In this document: in pieces, positions 1 to 11,386 of the stretch
How the letters are laid out: each line of letters starts with the position of its first letter
Numbering within the stretch: the stretch's first letter is position 1
Source: Chalara sp. BL73
Taxonomy: Eukaryota; Ascomycota; Leotiomycetes; Helotiales
Direction: 5' to 3'
Assembly: GCA_918026815.1 (NCBI GenBank)
Contig: CAKJVC010000160.1
Coordinates: forward strand, 434,001-498,000
DNA: 64,000 nt
Translations under genes and position numbers: made by a program
The notes under the pieces: model-generated
Database searches by the model: none
Told to the model about the DNA's origin: nothing
The model's input: only the letters and a program-made list of their open reading frames with translations

Positions 1-1975
1 ATTCGAAAACGGCGCTTTCGTGGGAATGAGAGTCGCAGATGCTGATGAAACTTCACTTGGGCTGATAGTTCTTGTAACATCGACAAACACAGTTCCTGTG
101 CTAATGGAGCAGAGCGCATCGTCGGCGCTGGGGGCAGGCGTCGGCTGCACTTGCTCACCACCAACAGATGTGGCGGTCGCTTGTGGACTGTTTGGTTGGG
201 CTGCCGCCTCACTCTTCGTCACGTCCACATTTCCGCCCCCTAAGGCAGGTGCTACGGTAGTCGTTGGCGCAATTGTCTCAATCGCAACGACGGATCCGGG
301 AATGTCGGTCGGCTGGGATGCCTCTATGGGAATTGTCACACTAGCCGTCAGAGTTGCAGGTGTCGCAGCAGTTGCTTTCTGTGTGGTTGCAACAGCTGCG
401 CACTCATTCTTTTGAGTTTTACAGATCTCTTCGCTGAACCCCTGGCCTTTGAACTGAATACAAGCGGTAAATTGATGACCACAGGCTGCTGCGGCAGCTT
501 CAGCAAGGTTATCGAAGAGTTCATCTAGGACGGCAAACTTATTTCCAGACTTTTGGACTGCGGGGCAGGCTGCTCCGCGGGATTTCCTGAAGATGAAAAA
601 TGTCTTGATAATGGTTATGATGCGCTTGCCTGTTGGCCTACCGGGGCGAGCCGTTTTAACCTTTGTTGGAGTGTTGTTCCCTCCAGCAACGGTAGTTGTT
701 GCTGCTTGAGCGGGAGATGATGACTTTGGCGTTGCTTTCACAACGACAGCAGAGGATGTTGACGACGCCCCGTTACCACCATTGTTACCGCCATTGTTAC
801 CGCCGTTTCCTGAGTTGCCACCGCCAATTTTCGTTGGAGCTGCAGGCCTGGTTGGTCTTCCGTTGCCATTTCCTCCGCCATTGCCTCCTCTTCTAGTCGT
901 GGAATTTGAGAATGGTGCTGAGGTTGCGATCACGACTGAAGAAGTTATACTGCTGACAGTTGAGATTGCTCCACTTCCATCATCCGACTTGACAACACCT
1001 GTCGCTGATGTTGATGCAGGTGGCACGATAAATCCACCTCCAGCTTGGACAGCTGATGCCGCAAGTGCCTGGAGGAGTTAGTTACTGTCTCGTTGGGTTA
1101 CGCAGCAAGCTTGACTTACAGCGGCGGCAATTCCTTTCACACCATCATTAGCAGCATCATTCTTCTTAGTCCCAGTACCGACGACAGTGAACTTCGTGCA
1201 ATCATCGGGTGTACCACGCTGAGCGACGGGCATCAAAACAGGTTGATGATTTGAAGCAGAAGTCATGGTGCACACGCGATAATTGCCAGCTGGGAGGCCT
1301 CCGCTCACGACCGCTGAAAGAAGTCCATTTCCATCTCCAGGGTCATTGATTCCTTTGAAGAAAGCAAATTTGGTAGGATCCAATGGAGTCTTTGGGTTCA
1401 AAGACTCTCCCATGTCTTGCACAGTGATATGAGTATGGCCTACAATCTTCCCTCCTTCCAAGAATTGCGGTGCGGCATAATATGTTGCGACAGCATTGGT
1501 GAAAGACCCCGGCACAAGATTGCTGACTTGAACGGTAACATTGAAATCTTCATTTGACTGGATTGTTGCGCTGCCTGCGATGGGAAACGTGATCATGGAG
1601 GATATCATGTTTGTTTTGGCTGGGATATCTCCCATGGCTATGTTTGTTAGCCATGTCAGCCAAAAGAAGAGTTAAGCTCTTACGAATTCCATTGCACGAT
1701 CCAGTGAGAATTTGCAGGCCATTGGTAAGTGTTTTGCCTACACAGTTATTGACAAAGTTATTTCTGGAAGTTGCAGATTTGGATTGGCCGGCAGCTGAAC
1801 CGGTAGCTTCGCTCCCGTCTACAAACGAAGCTTCTTGGATTACCGAAGTATCTAATGCCAGAGAGTCGGCGTTCTGGCGCTTATGATAGTGCTGGTGAAG
1901 ATGTCGAGCCTCTTCCCAAGACCTAGACTCAATGACGGAGGCTGATGCCAAGAGGAGTAAAGGCAAAAATTGCAT
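1..1975 (-). CDS. secreted conserved fungal protein with Gly/Asn/Ser/Thr-rich middle, 3-prime end beyond window edge
   Basis: Three exons are supported on the minus strand: 1975-1684, 1637-1120 and 1068-1, still open at the window edge. Intron 1 (1638-1683) has GTAAGA, CTAAC and TAG signals. Intron 2 (1069-1119, 51 bp) has GTAAGT, CTAAC and CAG, and removes an in-frame TAA. The protein begins with a signal peptide (MQFLPLLLLASASV) followed by a KRQ Kex2-like site. A conserved domain comes next (NNCVGKTLTNG, GSCNGIPMGDIP, GGKIVGHTH, AGNYRVCTMT), then a low-complexity Gly/Asn-rich linker, a basic segment and a second small Cys-containing domain (AACGHQFTACIQF) before a Ser/Thr/Pro-rich tail. 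From memory this resembles a widespread secreted fungal family often mislabelled ribosomal protein S17; its function is unknown. The family assignment is moderate, the gene model good. Confidence 0.8.
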
Positions 1976-3643
1976 GTTGACGACGATTTAAAATATGGCC
2001 CTGGAAAATAATGATACACTTCTACAATGGTCCTGCCCTAAGTAATGATTGTATATAAAATAAAGATTCAACGACTCAGTCGTTACAAAAGAATGTATGA
2101 AGCAAAAAAGAGCGACGCGGACAATAGACGAAGGAATGTGTGTCGAAGCTTCGATAGAGGGGAAACCCCGCGCAGAGGTAGTAGTATCTCCTTATATGTG
2201 AAGCTCGAATGCAAAGGAAATGAGATGCAGCGTATCGTTTTGGACCATTACAGCTCCAGCCTCGATAATGTTCCTGGTTTCAAGTTTGAGGGTTACTTAG
2301 CCGTGCAACGAGGGATATTTTAGACGAATACCAAGAGGATTTACATAAGTAAGCTTTTGAGTAAGTAAATCCTATATGCACGGCCTTTAGAATCCAGGAG
2401 GATGAGACGTTTGGCGCTTGATGTTCATGCTGTCATCTGGTCTTGAGACAGGAGTAGAACTTATGCGTGTAGATCAATACGAGATTTCGGCTAAGTATCC
2501 GATAGCGCTTTGACATGCGCGCGCCTACAGGACAGCAGTGTCCCCTTGTGCTTCTTTGGGGATGACATACAACCTTTGAAGATCACAAATATTTTAGCAA
2601 TACATTGTTAGACAGAACAAAAGCCCTGGATAATACGCGACTTGAAGTTGTGATCAAGTAGGTGATGGTGTCCATTTCCTTTGAGGTTGAGTTTCGTGCC
2701 AAGATGGCGGGTACACAACCCCCAGCTTCAGATCACACTTCCAGAGTTTCATCTGCAATCTTCGAGCAAACATGACACAGGAGAGAACAGACAAAAGAAT
2801 TAAATCTTCGGACGAACCGCTATCATACAGTAGGGTAAATCCCGATGCGCCAGAGCATTTGTGGCTTCTGACTGGATGCATGTTACGCATAATCGGGAGA
2901 AGAAATCTTAGCTTCCTATTTTGACCGTGTTCGCAACCCAGGTCTGGGGGGCACTTTTGATTGTCATTTGGTAAGGAATAGTTTGAGGCGATCCTTTCCA
3001 GAGGATTCCTCCATTGGGACCATGCGAGTACTGCATTCAGAAACAATACATCTCTTGTATGCTTGGTTCAAAGGATCGATGCATTCCTCCTTAAAAATCA
3101 TGAACCAAACGTCTGTAGTCCATAAAGCTTGTTAATGAACATCTCAAAAAGTATGGTACGGCACGTTAGCAAACACCCTATATGACTTGGGTTTCAACAT
3201 TCCCAAATTGGATGCTTCGGACGGCTAACCCCCTCGCCTTTGATCAGGTACTCACGTGCCTCTCAATATGATCCGTCCTAAATCTCCACAATGACGCTGC
3301 CATGTACCGAAATTCCTTGGATGCAGTGTAGGTGAGCATCTGTTATTTCTTTTTACTTCAAGGAAAGTAGCCGCACCGCCGAAGTCAAGTATAAGCACGT
3401 GATTTAAGGGCTAAGCTATTTTGAGCCTTAGCCTACAAATTTCCATGCCTTGCCTCATCAGTATCGAAAAAAAGATTCGAGCTTAATTCCAACGCGCAAC
3501 ATCTTCACCACGACCATTATCAAGCAATCCTGTCCTATCTACGCTATACAGCCAACCTGCCAGTCGAAATCACCATCTGCAAAAGGAGGATATCTTAGAA
3601 GGACTTTAGGCAGAGGAGGATTGGTACTACGAGATCATAGAAG
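1976..3643. other. intergenic region upstream of TIM17
   Basis: No convincing gene. The open frames at 2045-2323 (+) and 2654-3046 (-) show no recognisable domain, splice context or biased composition. The last 200 bases, which include an A-rich tract just after 3466, probably contain the TIM17 promoter and leader. Confidence 0.5.
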
Positions 3644-4493
3644 ATGGATCACACCAGAGACCCGTGTCCATGGGTGGCATTGAATGATTTTGGAGGAGCT
3701 TTCTGTATGGGGGTATGTCACTCTTTCATCCTCGAAGCGCTGAGATGGAGCGCGAACTCGATGTCTTGCGCATTACTATGGGATGACTTGCGGAAGTCAT
3801 TACCAGCACCACAAATTTCATGTCAAACGGAGTACATGACCGTTAGACAGTCAAAGATGTGTCGATTGTGTCTTCACATAGCAGTTCTGAATTATAATGG
3901 ATCAATACCTGGCTCTTCTGCAGAAAGCAGCTTTGGCAGAATGCTAACGTCTTCTTGTGCAGGCTATCGGCGGATCGGTATGGCACGGTGTGAAGGGTTT
4001 CCGTAATAGTCCTTATGGCGAACGGCGAATCGGTGCCCTTACAGCTATCAAAGCTCGAGCTCCAGTATTGGGAGGAAACTTTGGGGTTTGGGGGGGGTTG
4101 TTTTCGACATTTGACTGCGCAGTCAAAGGGATAAGAAAGAAGGAAGACCCATACAATGCCAGTACGTGCCCACAGGGGTTGTTAGATGGAATATCATACT
4201 ATTCTATGGACAAAAAGACTGACTATGCTGTAGTTATTGCTGGTTTCTTCACAGGTGGATCGCTCGCTATTCGTGGAGGTGCAAAAGCGGCACGAAACTC
4301 GGCAATAGGCTGCGCGTGTTTGTTGGCGGTCATTGAAGGTGTAGGCATCATGTTTCAAAGAATGATGGCAGACAATACAAAACTAGAGGTTTGCCTTCCT
4401 GCCTCTGTGGGTGCTTCATTGCTAATAAATTCTAAGGTACCACTGCCGCCACCATCAGAAACTGGTTCAACAGGTTTCCCAGCAGTCGCGTAA
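3644..4493 (+). CDS. TIM17: mitochondrial import inner membrane translocase subunit TIM17
   Basis: Core channel-forming subunit of the TIM23 presequence translocase in the mitochondrial inner membrane. Exons are 3644-3712, 3963-4161, 4234-4388 and 4437-4493, giving 159 residues, a usual Tim17 length. The protein opens with the diagnostic [10 protein letters not shown] and continues through [47 protein letters not shown] and RKKEDPYNA. It ends with the last two membrane segments ([28 protein letters not shown]), the MADNTKLE motif and a Pro-rich tail. Intron 1 is 250 bp (GTATGT/GCAG). Introns 2 (72 bp) and 3 (48 bp) are multiples of three without stops, so the reading frame stays open through them; family conservation shows they are introns. 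Housekeeping gene, unrelated to its neighbours. Confidence 0.96.
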
Positions 4494-5405
4494 ATTATAC
4501 CTCGATATCCCGAATCACGAATTTAAGCCTACAAAATTCAAACGGCACATAAATCTCATCAACTCTACTCCTTCTCACCATTCGGGTGGCACTGTACTTT
4601 TCTATGGATACTTGGCTGGGAATATATTATTTGGGCAGCTACGGTTTTGAATTTGCATAAGCGTGGTGGGATGTATGTTTAGACCTCTCAGCAGATACTG
4701 CGAGCATATAGGAATAATGAAAGATCAAACAGAGGCCAAGGCAATTGCTATGTTGATTAACTAGACTTGGGAATTTGGCAAGGCTGTCCTTCAGTCACGG
4801 TTATAGTGAGGGTAATTATGTCCTGGAAGTTGCTCATGAGTCAACTGTTATGTATTGAAGTTCCAGGAGAGCATTGCTTTTTTCATACACCTCTCCAAAG
4901 TATCTGCTTTTAATGTCGCATAATGCCGTTCCCAAGTAGGGCAACATTCCTCTCCAACAATTATGGTGCCTTGTTATTGCATCATAATGGCATTGTTGGA
5001 ATCCACCATGCTAATGACTTTTTTTTTCTATTAGTACGCATAGTCGATATCACGAAAATATGCTTTGGAACGAAACAATGTTTTCTTATTGCATTGGCAA
5101 GCACAGAAAGATTCCCGGGAATATTCAAGTAACACTTCGGCATCAGTTACGCCGAACCAATTAGCAAGAAGCCTCCGACATGTCACTTCGCAGAGCCATG
5201 CTTGTATTCCATAGTACGTACTCCACAGAGACATATTTTTCCGTATCCGTCACCCCGGACCCCGCATGTGGTAGATCAATTGTTGACTGTACTTTATATA
5301 GTTCTGCATTCAACGAGATGGCAATACATGGTCGTTTGAGCGCGTGGTGGAAATACCGAGAACATTAGTTGCCTTCTGGAGTCTTTATCCTTCACTATTA
5401 ATAAG
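4494..5405. other. intergenic region
   Basis: No gene supported; short open frames at 4923-5132 (+) and 5031-5234 (-) overlap on opposite strands and have no domain. It must hold the TIM17 3-prime end and the esterase promoter; a TATA-like run (tttatata) lies at about 5291-5298. Confidence 0.5.
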
Positions 5406-6347
5406 ATGAAGAGATACTTGCTAGCCTATCTTTCATTGTGCATGGTCGGGACACAAGCCCATCCACATAAGCAACGGGGCAAGCCAGCAGCTTTCTTCCT
5501 CGCAGGTGATTCCACGACTGCCAAGCAGATTGCCGTCAACGGAGGAGGTATGCATTGCCCATGCACCTTATATATTTCACCTGCCGTTCGAAATACTGTA
5601 CCAATTGCTAATCATCGACAGGCTGGGGGAATGGTTTTCTGGGAACTTTAAAGAACGGGGCTACCGGAATCAATTATGGACACAATGGTGCAACAACGGT
5701 GAGCTTCGTTGCTGGTGGTGACTGGGCTACCGTTCTAGCCTCAGTACGAAATACCACAGCTTACACTCCCTATGTCACTATCTCAGTATGTCCCCGCCAA
5801 CCTATTACTTCCTAGATATCTAACTTTTCCAGTTTGGCCACAACGACCAGAAGGCCGATAAAAATATTAGCGTTGCTCAATACACCACAAACCTTAAAAA
5901 TATGGGCCTTCAAGTCCGACAAGCAGGCGGCCAACCAGTACCTTCCCTCTCATTCCCATTGTCCTCTCAAACTAAAAGTCCCAGATCTTCGTAACCTCAG
6001 TTAGCCGCCGCAACTACAACAGCTCAGGTGTTGTGAAAGAAGACCTCGCTGTCCAAGCCGCAGCCACCATTTCTGCGGCGAAGTCTATTAAAGCCGATTA
6101 CATTGACCTTAATCGCGCTAGCACTACTTACTTGAATGCCATTGGAGAGGCGAACGGCCATGAGTACAATTTGACACCAAACGATAACACGCATTTGAGT
6201 AAGGCAGGTAGTGTGCTATTTGGGAATATTGTGAGTATCCTTTTGAACGGGTTGGTTAGAGAGAGTTATGGGGAGTGGACAAGTCCGAATAGGACGATCG
6301 AACGGTTTATCAACAAGGGAGAGTTTATTTTGCCCAGTGTTGAGTAA
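5406..6347 (+). CDS. secreted SGNH/GDSL esterase, rhamnogalacturonan acetylesterase-like (CE12 type)
   Basis: Exons 5406-5547, 5622-5785, 5833-5937 and 5985-6347 give 257 residues, near the usual size of fungal rhamnogalacturonan acetylesterases. These enzymes remove acetyl groups from the rhamnogalacturonan I backbone of pectin outside the cell. A signal peptide (MKRYLLAYLSLCMVGTQA) is present. SGNH blocks are visible: GDST with nucleophile Ser36, WGNGF, GHNGATT, FGHND with oxyanion Asn106, and DNTH with Asp204 and His207 of the triad. All three introns have GT donors and AG acceptors, and the last two end in CCAG. It belongs functionally with the pectate lyase at 60.2 kb and perhaps the rhamnosidase block at 19-32 kb, but is not adjacent to either. 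Family call strong; exact substrate inferred. Confidence 0.9.
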
Positions 6348-7192
6348 CACGAAGAATCCTGGTCTGGATGAAAAGGGAGTAACCACACGAAATACTATCC
6401 CCTTTCTTTAGTAAACATGCGGGCTAGAATACATTTGTCGTTGCATCTCTGCCTCATTTCCAATGCCTTCACAATTTAGAATCTCTTGGTCAAGTATCCT
6501 TATATAATGTTGTTAGGCAACATTTCCTAACATTTTTTTAAAGAGGTTTTCAGGATGCCATTAGATAGATTATCGGCTCCGGTCAATCCCTCAACAAGCA
6601 CAGAAAGATTGAAGCTTTGCCCATTGAAACGTAAGAGCAATGCCAGCACATTACTGCTGAAAAAAAAAAGACCTAAGAAAAGGCAGGCACCCTCCCCTCG
6701 AAAAAGATTGCACTAATTATTCATATGTGCAAGATGCAGGATCTGCTCGCCAACTCTCTCATGCCACTTCGGCTTCAAAGCCTTGATCAGTAATTAATGG
6801 CATTGTCGGGGTCTTGATCAGTAATTAATGACTGTGTCATATTTCTGACATGTTTATTGAACGGACCTGACATGCTGGCAAACGTGGGGAAACTCTCACG
6901 CTACGACTCAACCAATCAAAGAACAGCAAACAAACGTCATCCTTGAGGCATTGGCATTTCCCCCAGTATGATTATTGATCGGCGTCGTTGTCAAACACGA
7001 CCAGAGATCTATATACATAACGCTCTTTCTTCCTCCTTCCCGGCGTTCCTTCAGTTAATCTAACTTCTAGTACTATAACTACCGTCAAAACAACTAGACA
7101 TTGTGTCACCTGACTTCCTACAACTTCCCTTTCCCCCATCTTTCCTATACCTAGACTCTACATCTTCTTATTTATTAAAGACGTTCTGCAAC
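6348..7192. promoter_or_regulatory. promoter region of the MDR reductase gene, with a direct repeat
   Basis: 845 bp without a gene. It contains an exact 18-bp direct repeat (cttgatcagtaattaatg) at 6782-6799 and 6813-6830, a CCAAT box within caaccaatcaaag near 6910, and a TATA-like run (tatataca) near 7010. A CT-rich leader precedes the ATG at 7193. The role of the repeat is unknown. Confidence 0.5.
6782..6830 (+). repeat. 18-bp direct repeat pair, 31-bp period
   Basis: Two identical copies of cttgatcagtaattaatg, separated by 13 bp, about 365-410 bp upstream of the reductase ATG. The copies start 31 bp apart, about three helical turns, so they would lie on the same DNA face. It could be a regulator half-site pair or a small tandem duplication. 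Confidence 0.7.
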
Positions 7193-8323
7193 ATGGCAAC
7201 CAATAAATCCTTGATTCTAGGCTCTCATCCGACAGCATTCCCTATCCCGGGAAAGGACCTTGTCATCAAAGAAAGCCCTATCCCAACCAGCCCTCCCGAT
7301 GGTGGGCTCATTTTGAAAACGAATTATATATCCTACGACCCATACCTGCGTGGAAAGATGCATCCTCCCAATCCCGCTTCCTACACCCCGGGATTTAAGG
7401 TCGGTGAGCCGTTGACCAATAACGCTATCTCCACCGTTATCAGCTCCTCCAGCCCACGCTTCAAGGAAGGAGACGTGGTCATTGGTGGCTCGGAGTTCTC
7501 TGAATATGTAGTTGTAGGGAAAGAAAGGGCTGAGAAGGAGGCCACAGCATTAGGCTTCAGTGTCTTGAGAAATCCTCTGGAGCTTGATCCTGTGGTATTT
7601 TTGGGAGCGCTGGGCATGCCTGGGTTGACCGCTTATAGCAGTTTCTATGAGATTGGGCAGCCAAAGAAAGGTAACGTGGTCTTTGTCAGTGCAGCAAGCG
7701 GCGCGGTAGGCCAAATTGTTGGACAGCTGGCCAAGAGGGAGGGCCTGATCGTTATTGGGAGCGTGGGGTCGGATGAGAAGCTCGAATTCATCAAGAAAGA
7801 GCTAGGATTTGATGCTGGGTTTAACTATAAGAAAGAGAGCCCAGAAGAGGGGTTGAAGAGGATGCTGAAGGAACTTGGAAAGGAGGGATTGGATATCTAC
7901 TATGACAATGTTGGAGGCGAACATCTTGACGCTTCCCTCGCAGCCCTGAATACTTTCGGTCGAATCGGTACCTATTCCCTCGTTTTGTACACCTTCCTAC
8001 ACTTTCAGCATTAACATAGAGTAGTATCCTGTGGTTCAGTCTCCCAAACGTCGAAAGTAGATGGCGAGGCTTATCGTATCAAGAATATGCCCCTCGTCGT
8101 TGGCCGTCGCCTCACGATCAGAGGTTTCATAGTCAGCGACGCCGGCATGGGTCCCAAATATTGGAAGGAACACCAAGAAAATATGCAGAAATGGATTAAA
8201 GATGGGAGTTTGGTGGTCAAAGTTAGCATCACGAATGGCATCGACAATGCGGCGGCCGGACTGGTAGGCATGTTGAAGGGCGAAAACTTTGGGAAGGCGG
8301 TGTTGAAGATTGCTGACCTATGA
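7193..8323 (+). CDS. NAD(P)-dependent alkenal/enone reductase, MDR superfamily (leukotriene B4 dehydrogenase-like)
   Basis: Exons 7193-7967 and 8025-8323 encode 357 residues, the normal size for zinc-independent medium-chain reductases that reduce alpha,beta-unsaturated aldehydes and ketones. Visible features are the N-terminal barrel segment YDPYLRGKM, the early Rossmann sequence GALGMPGLTAY, the nucleotide-binding loop SAASGAVGQIVGQLAK, and YDNVGGEHLD. After the 57-bp intron (7968-8024) come SCGSVSQ, a TIRGFIVSD segment and a C-terminal GKAVLKI. The first ATG is 7193; an upstream GTG in the same frame is not needed. The splice choice is fixed by family continuity (GRIVSCGSVSQ). Likely cytosolic detoxification or secondary metabolism; the substrate cannot be deduced. 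Confidence 0.92.
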
Positions 8324-9597
8324 GGTTGCGTGATCCTTTCAGGCTAGTCGTCTAGTTTATCAACCGAATAAATAAGTGCTTAAGTGCGGAAATATAGCTA
8401 AACAAAGTTTAAAATAAAGCCCAAATTACGAAACAGTACAATGTATTAAAAAGGCCAAAGACTATTAATTTAAAATAGATAGCTATGCTTAATCGTTTAA
8501 CGTATTTTTAAAGTAACATATACACTTTAGCAATTAACTAAAATATAGTTTTTAGCGAAAGAATTGTAGTAGGAAAGAGCTATGCCCTCTTTCGGTTCCC
8601 CCTTTCCATTTATTCCATAACTCCTTTACGCTTCATACTTTTGATCACTAACCAAATCCAATAACACCAGCCCAGCATACAGCAAAATGCGCATTAGGCC
8701 CTTTAGTGTTCTCTAGAGCTTCAACTTGGGGTTGATGCTGCGGTGTAAGGATTGGGCTCAGTAGCAGAGGCTATGGATTCCCAGTCTCCGGGGGATTGCA
8801 GTGTGTAAATGAAGAGGGCTGAGCAGGGCTAATAGATGTGCGGGTCCTGGCTTTGGATGCGTCTGAATAAGGCACTATTTTTAGGCTTGTTCTAACACGA
8901 GGTAAAGGGCAGGCCTATCTATGGCATAGGCTGATATTTTCTTGTATTAAAAATTGTCCCAGCCTACTCTGCAGAGAGGTAACGGGACACTGGAGGTTTT
9001 CCTTGGTCTGGATACAGATAAAATGAAGAGATTTTGGAGAGCCATGATATAATGAAGTATGGGCTGGCACCTTTCTCATGATAAGTTTTTGGGCCATACC
9101 TAAGCACATTAGGGAACATTCAAAACCGGCATGACGTCCTTCCCTTTTCATGTCATTCCGAGCCAGGGGTAGGCCCGCTCGCTCCACCCAAATTACTTGA
9201 AATAACAAATAACCAACAAACCAATTTATGTCCTTCAACGAGTAAAGGATCTTAGCTGATTAATAGTTCTGATATTTCCATTTAGCGGGTGCGTATCCCC
9301 TTGCCTGTACTTAGACATGTCAATTTGACGCAGTTTTGAAGGAAATGAATGGCACGGCAAGCTGAAACAGATAACTCTAGTGCAACCACTGCTACATGTC
9401 GGCGATATGGCACAGAATGATAAACCTTGTAAAATAAGGACGGTGAATCTAGATATAGGAAACCATTCCGGTTTTAGGATCGGACTCGCCAAAAGCAGCA
9501 AGGGCAGATGTGCTATGCGTATTATTATTTTATCCCTTCTACCGGGAAAGTTATTGCAAACTGTCCATGAGGATCAACGAAAAATGGAAATAATCTG
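8324..9597. other. intergenic region with AT-rich stretch
   Basis: Between converging genes. 8330-8580 is strongly AT-rich with many short stops in all frames, suggesting decayed DNA. The rest (8600-9590) has only short frames with no recognised domain. No terminal repeats were found. Confidence 0.5.
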
Positions 9598-11386
9598 TCA
9601 ATGGTTGTTCTCGTCATCCGTCTTCAACCTCCCCTCAGCCTTTGCTGGTAGCCATCGTACTGCAACCGTCAGGCCGAGTGCAAGCGCGATAAGCACCACC
9701 CACACGAGATAGCCACTCAGAATCTGCGTCTTCACCCCAGCAGCGAATATACTGGCGAATGTCGCGGGAGCAAAAGCCCTTAATCCTGCGCTGAGCGCTA
9801 GCGCGATGCCATTCAGCGTGCCGAGTGTAGAATGTGAAGGGGCAATATCATTCAGCGCAAGCTGCACACAAGCTACATCCCATCAGCCTTCTCCTTACAC
9901 CCCAAAACCACCTAAGTTGGGCCTAGATAAAAGACTTACTGAACGCCATGCTAACACCGCTCCCAACTATATTTCCCGTCACGGCCATGATCCAAAACGG
10001 CACCATCCAATGCTTTCTTAGAAAGGAGTTCGAAAGAGGCAAAAAGCTAAACATGATCGGCCATGCCACGACACAGGCTCGCAGGAGTCCGCCGGTTCCG
10101 AAGCGATGTTGCAATGGCGGGAAGCCAATCAGTGTCCAGAGGGACTGTGAGATTCCGGCGAGCGCGATAAAGAGGGATATTTGAAAGTTTGTGAAACCGA
10201 AACCACCGAGGGCGGGGGATGTAAATTGGAAGATGGGGAAAATTGCTGTGTATGCGAATGCAAGGAGCATCACGTGTCCGTATATGTAAATTACTGGGGC
10301 GACGCCAGGATGTTTTAGCAAAGAGTAGGTTGACATTGGGGGGGAGGCTTTGTTTGAGAGGCGACGATCCGGCGTTAGGGTCTGGGTGCGTTAGATAGGG
10401 TCTGTGATATAGATGAGGCGTTGCTTACTTCTTTAATAAACAAGGCACTAATTACGGCTGCGCTCGCGCCGATGGCTCCGGTTACGAGTGTTGGGAGGGC
10501 ATATGGAAAGTCCTTAAAGAGTTGTATATTGCCGAAAACGCGCGGGTATTCTTTAGCTGGGTTGGAGAGGATGCCACCTGGGATAGTATCAGTGCACCCC
10601 TTGCCCAATCTTTTTATCTAGATACAAACCGATGAATGGACCAAGAAAGATTCCCAGGTTACTTGAAAACGCAAACCAACTGAAAGCTCTAGCTTGGGTC
10701 TTTGGTGTACTATTCTCGGAGATCATAGTTCGCACCGTTCTGTGTCTCGTTAATTAAGGGTTGGTTTGGTGGAGCCTGCGAAGACCGACACAATTGTCCC
10801 TGCAAAAATCCCCCCAAGGCACCTAAACAGGATCATCTGCCACAACTCAGTGCTAAAGCCGAACAACGCCGTAGCGACGGCTACTCCTGACAGTGAAAAT
10901 ACTAAGATGGGTTTCCGCCCATAGTAATCCGCGGCTCGGCCCCATGGGATCATGAGGAGCATTTGCGTTAGGGAGAACAGAGATTCCTGTATATCAACTT
11001 AGTCAATACTGCGTCCCAATTGATCAAAGGAATCTGAAGATATAGAATGTCAATATTGAGAAGATACGCACGATCAACCCAGCATAAAATCCAACATCCG
11101 CCTCTTCTAGCCCTCCAGTGACCTGCACCATCTCGTTCAAGAACGGGAAGATGGAGAAGAACGCAATCGGCTCCACGATGCGCGTGTAGCATAGCAGCGC
11201 AATTTGCGCCTTTGGCAATGGTACATCATCTTCTTCAGCATTAGTATGGCCATTGGAGTTGCGATATGGGTGTAACAAAGGCTGTGATTCTTCGTTGGCC
11301 TGGGAGGTTGGGCCAGCGCCTGAGGCGGCGAGGAGTGGGGTGGTTTCGTCCAGTACGGACTCTGGAGGATTCGCTGTGGAAGGCAT
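9598..11386 (-). CDS. major facilitator superfamily transporter, DHA1/ZIFL-like (TetA-like), 12 TM
   Basis: Six exons join cleanly: 11386-11072, 10986-10790, 10739-10630, 10577-10429, 10381-9940 and 9872-9598, giving 495 residues. The start follows from an acidic cytosolic N-terminus (DETTPLL, QPLLHPY) leading to PLPKAQIALLCYTRIVEPIAFF. The family signature spans the first splice: GLI/ESLFSLTQMLLMIPWGRAADYYGRKP, an MFS motif A. Further features are RCLGGIFAGTIVTVRTMISE, FLGPFIGG, YPRVFGNI, a variable central loop, and C-terminal helices with GTLNGIALALSAGLRAF. Intron donors vary (GTGCGT, GTCGGT, GTTTGT, GTAAGC, GTAAGT). It is probably an H+-coupled plasma-membrane or vacuolar exporter of ions or small drugs; the substrate is unknown. 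Not obviously linked to neighbours. Confidence 0.9.

Noticed and set aside
20..415. 131-codon plus-strand frame
   Set aside because: Lies opposite exon 3 of the secreted protein gene; the minus strand has the family-consistent Cys domain and splice sites.
782..1081. Pro/Leu-rich plus-strand frame with leader-like start
   Set aside because: Antisense of the Gly/Asn-rich linker in the same gene.
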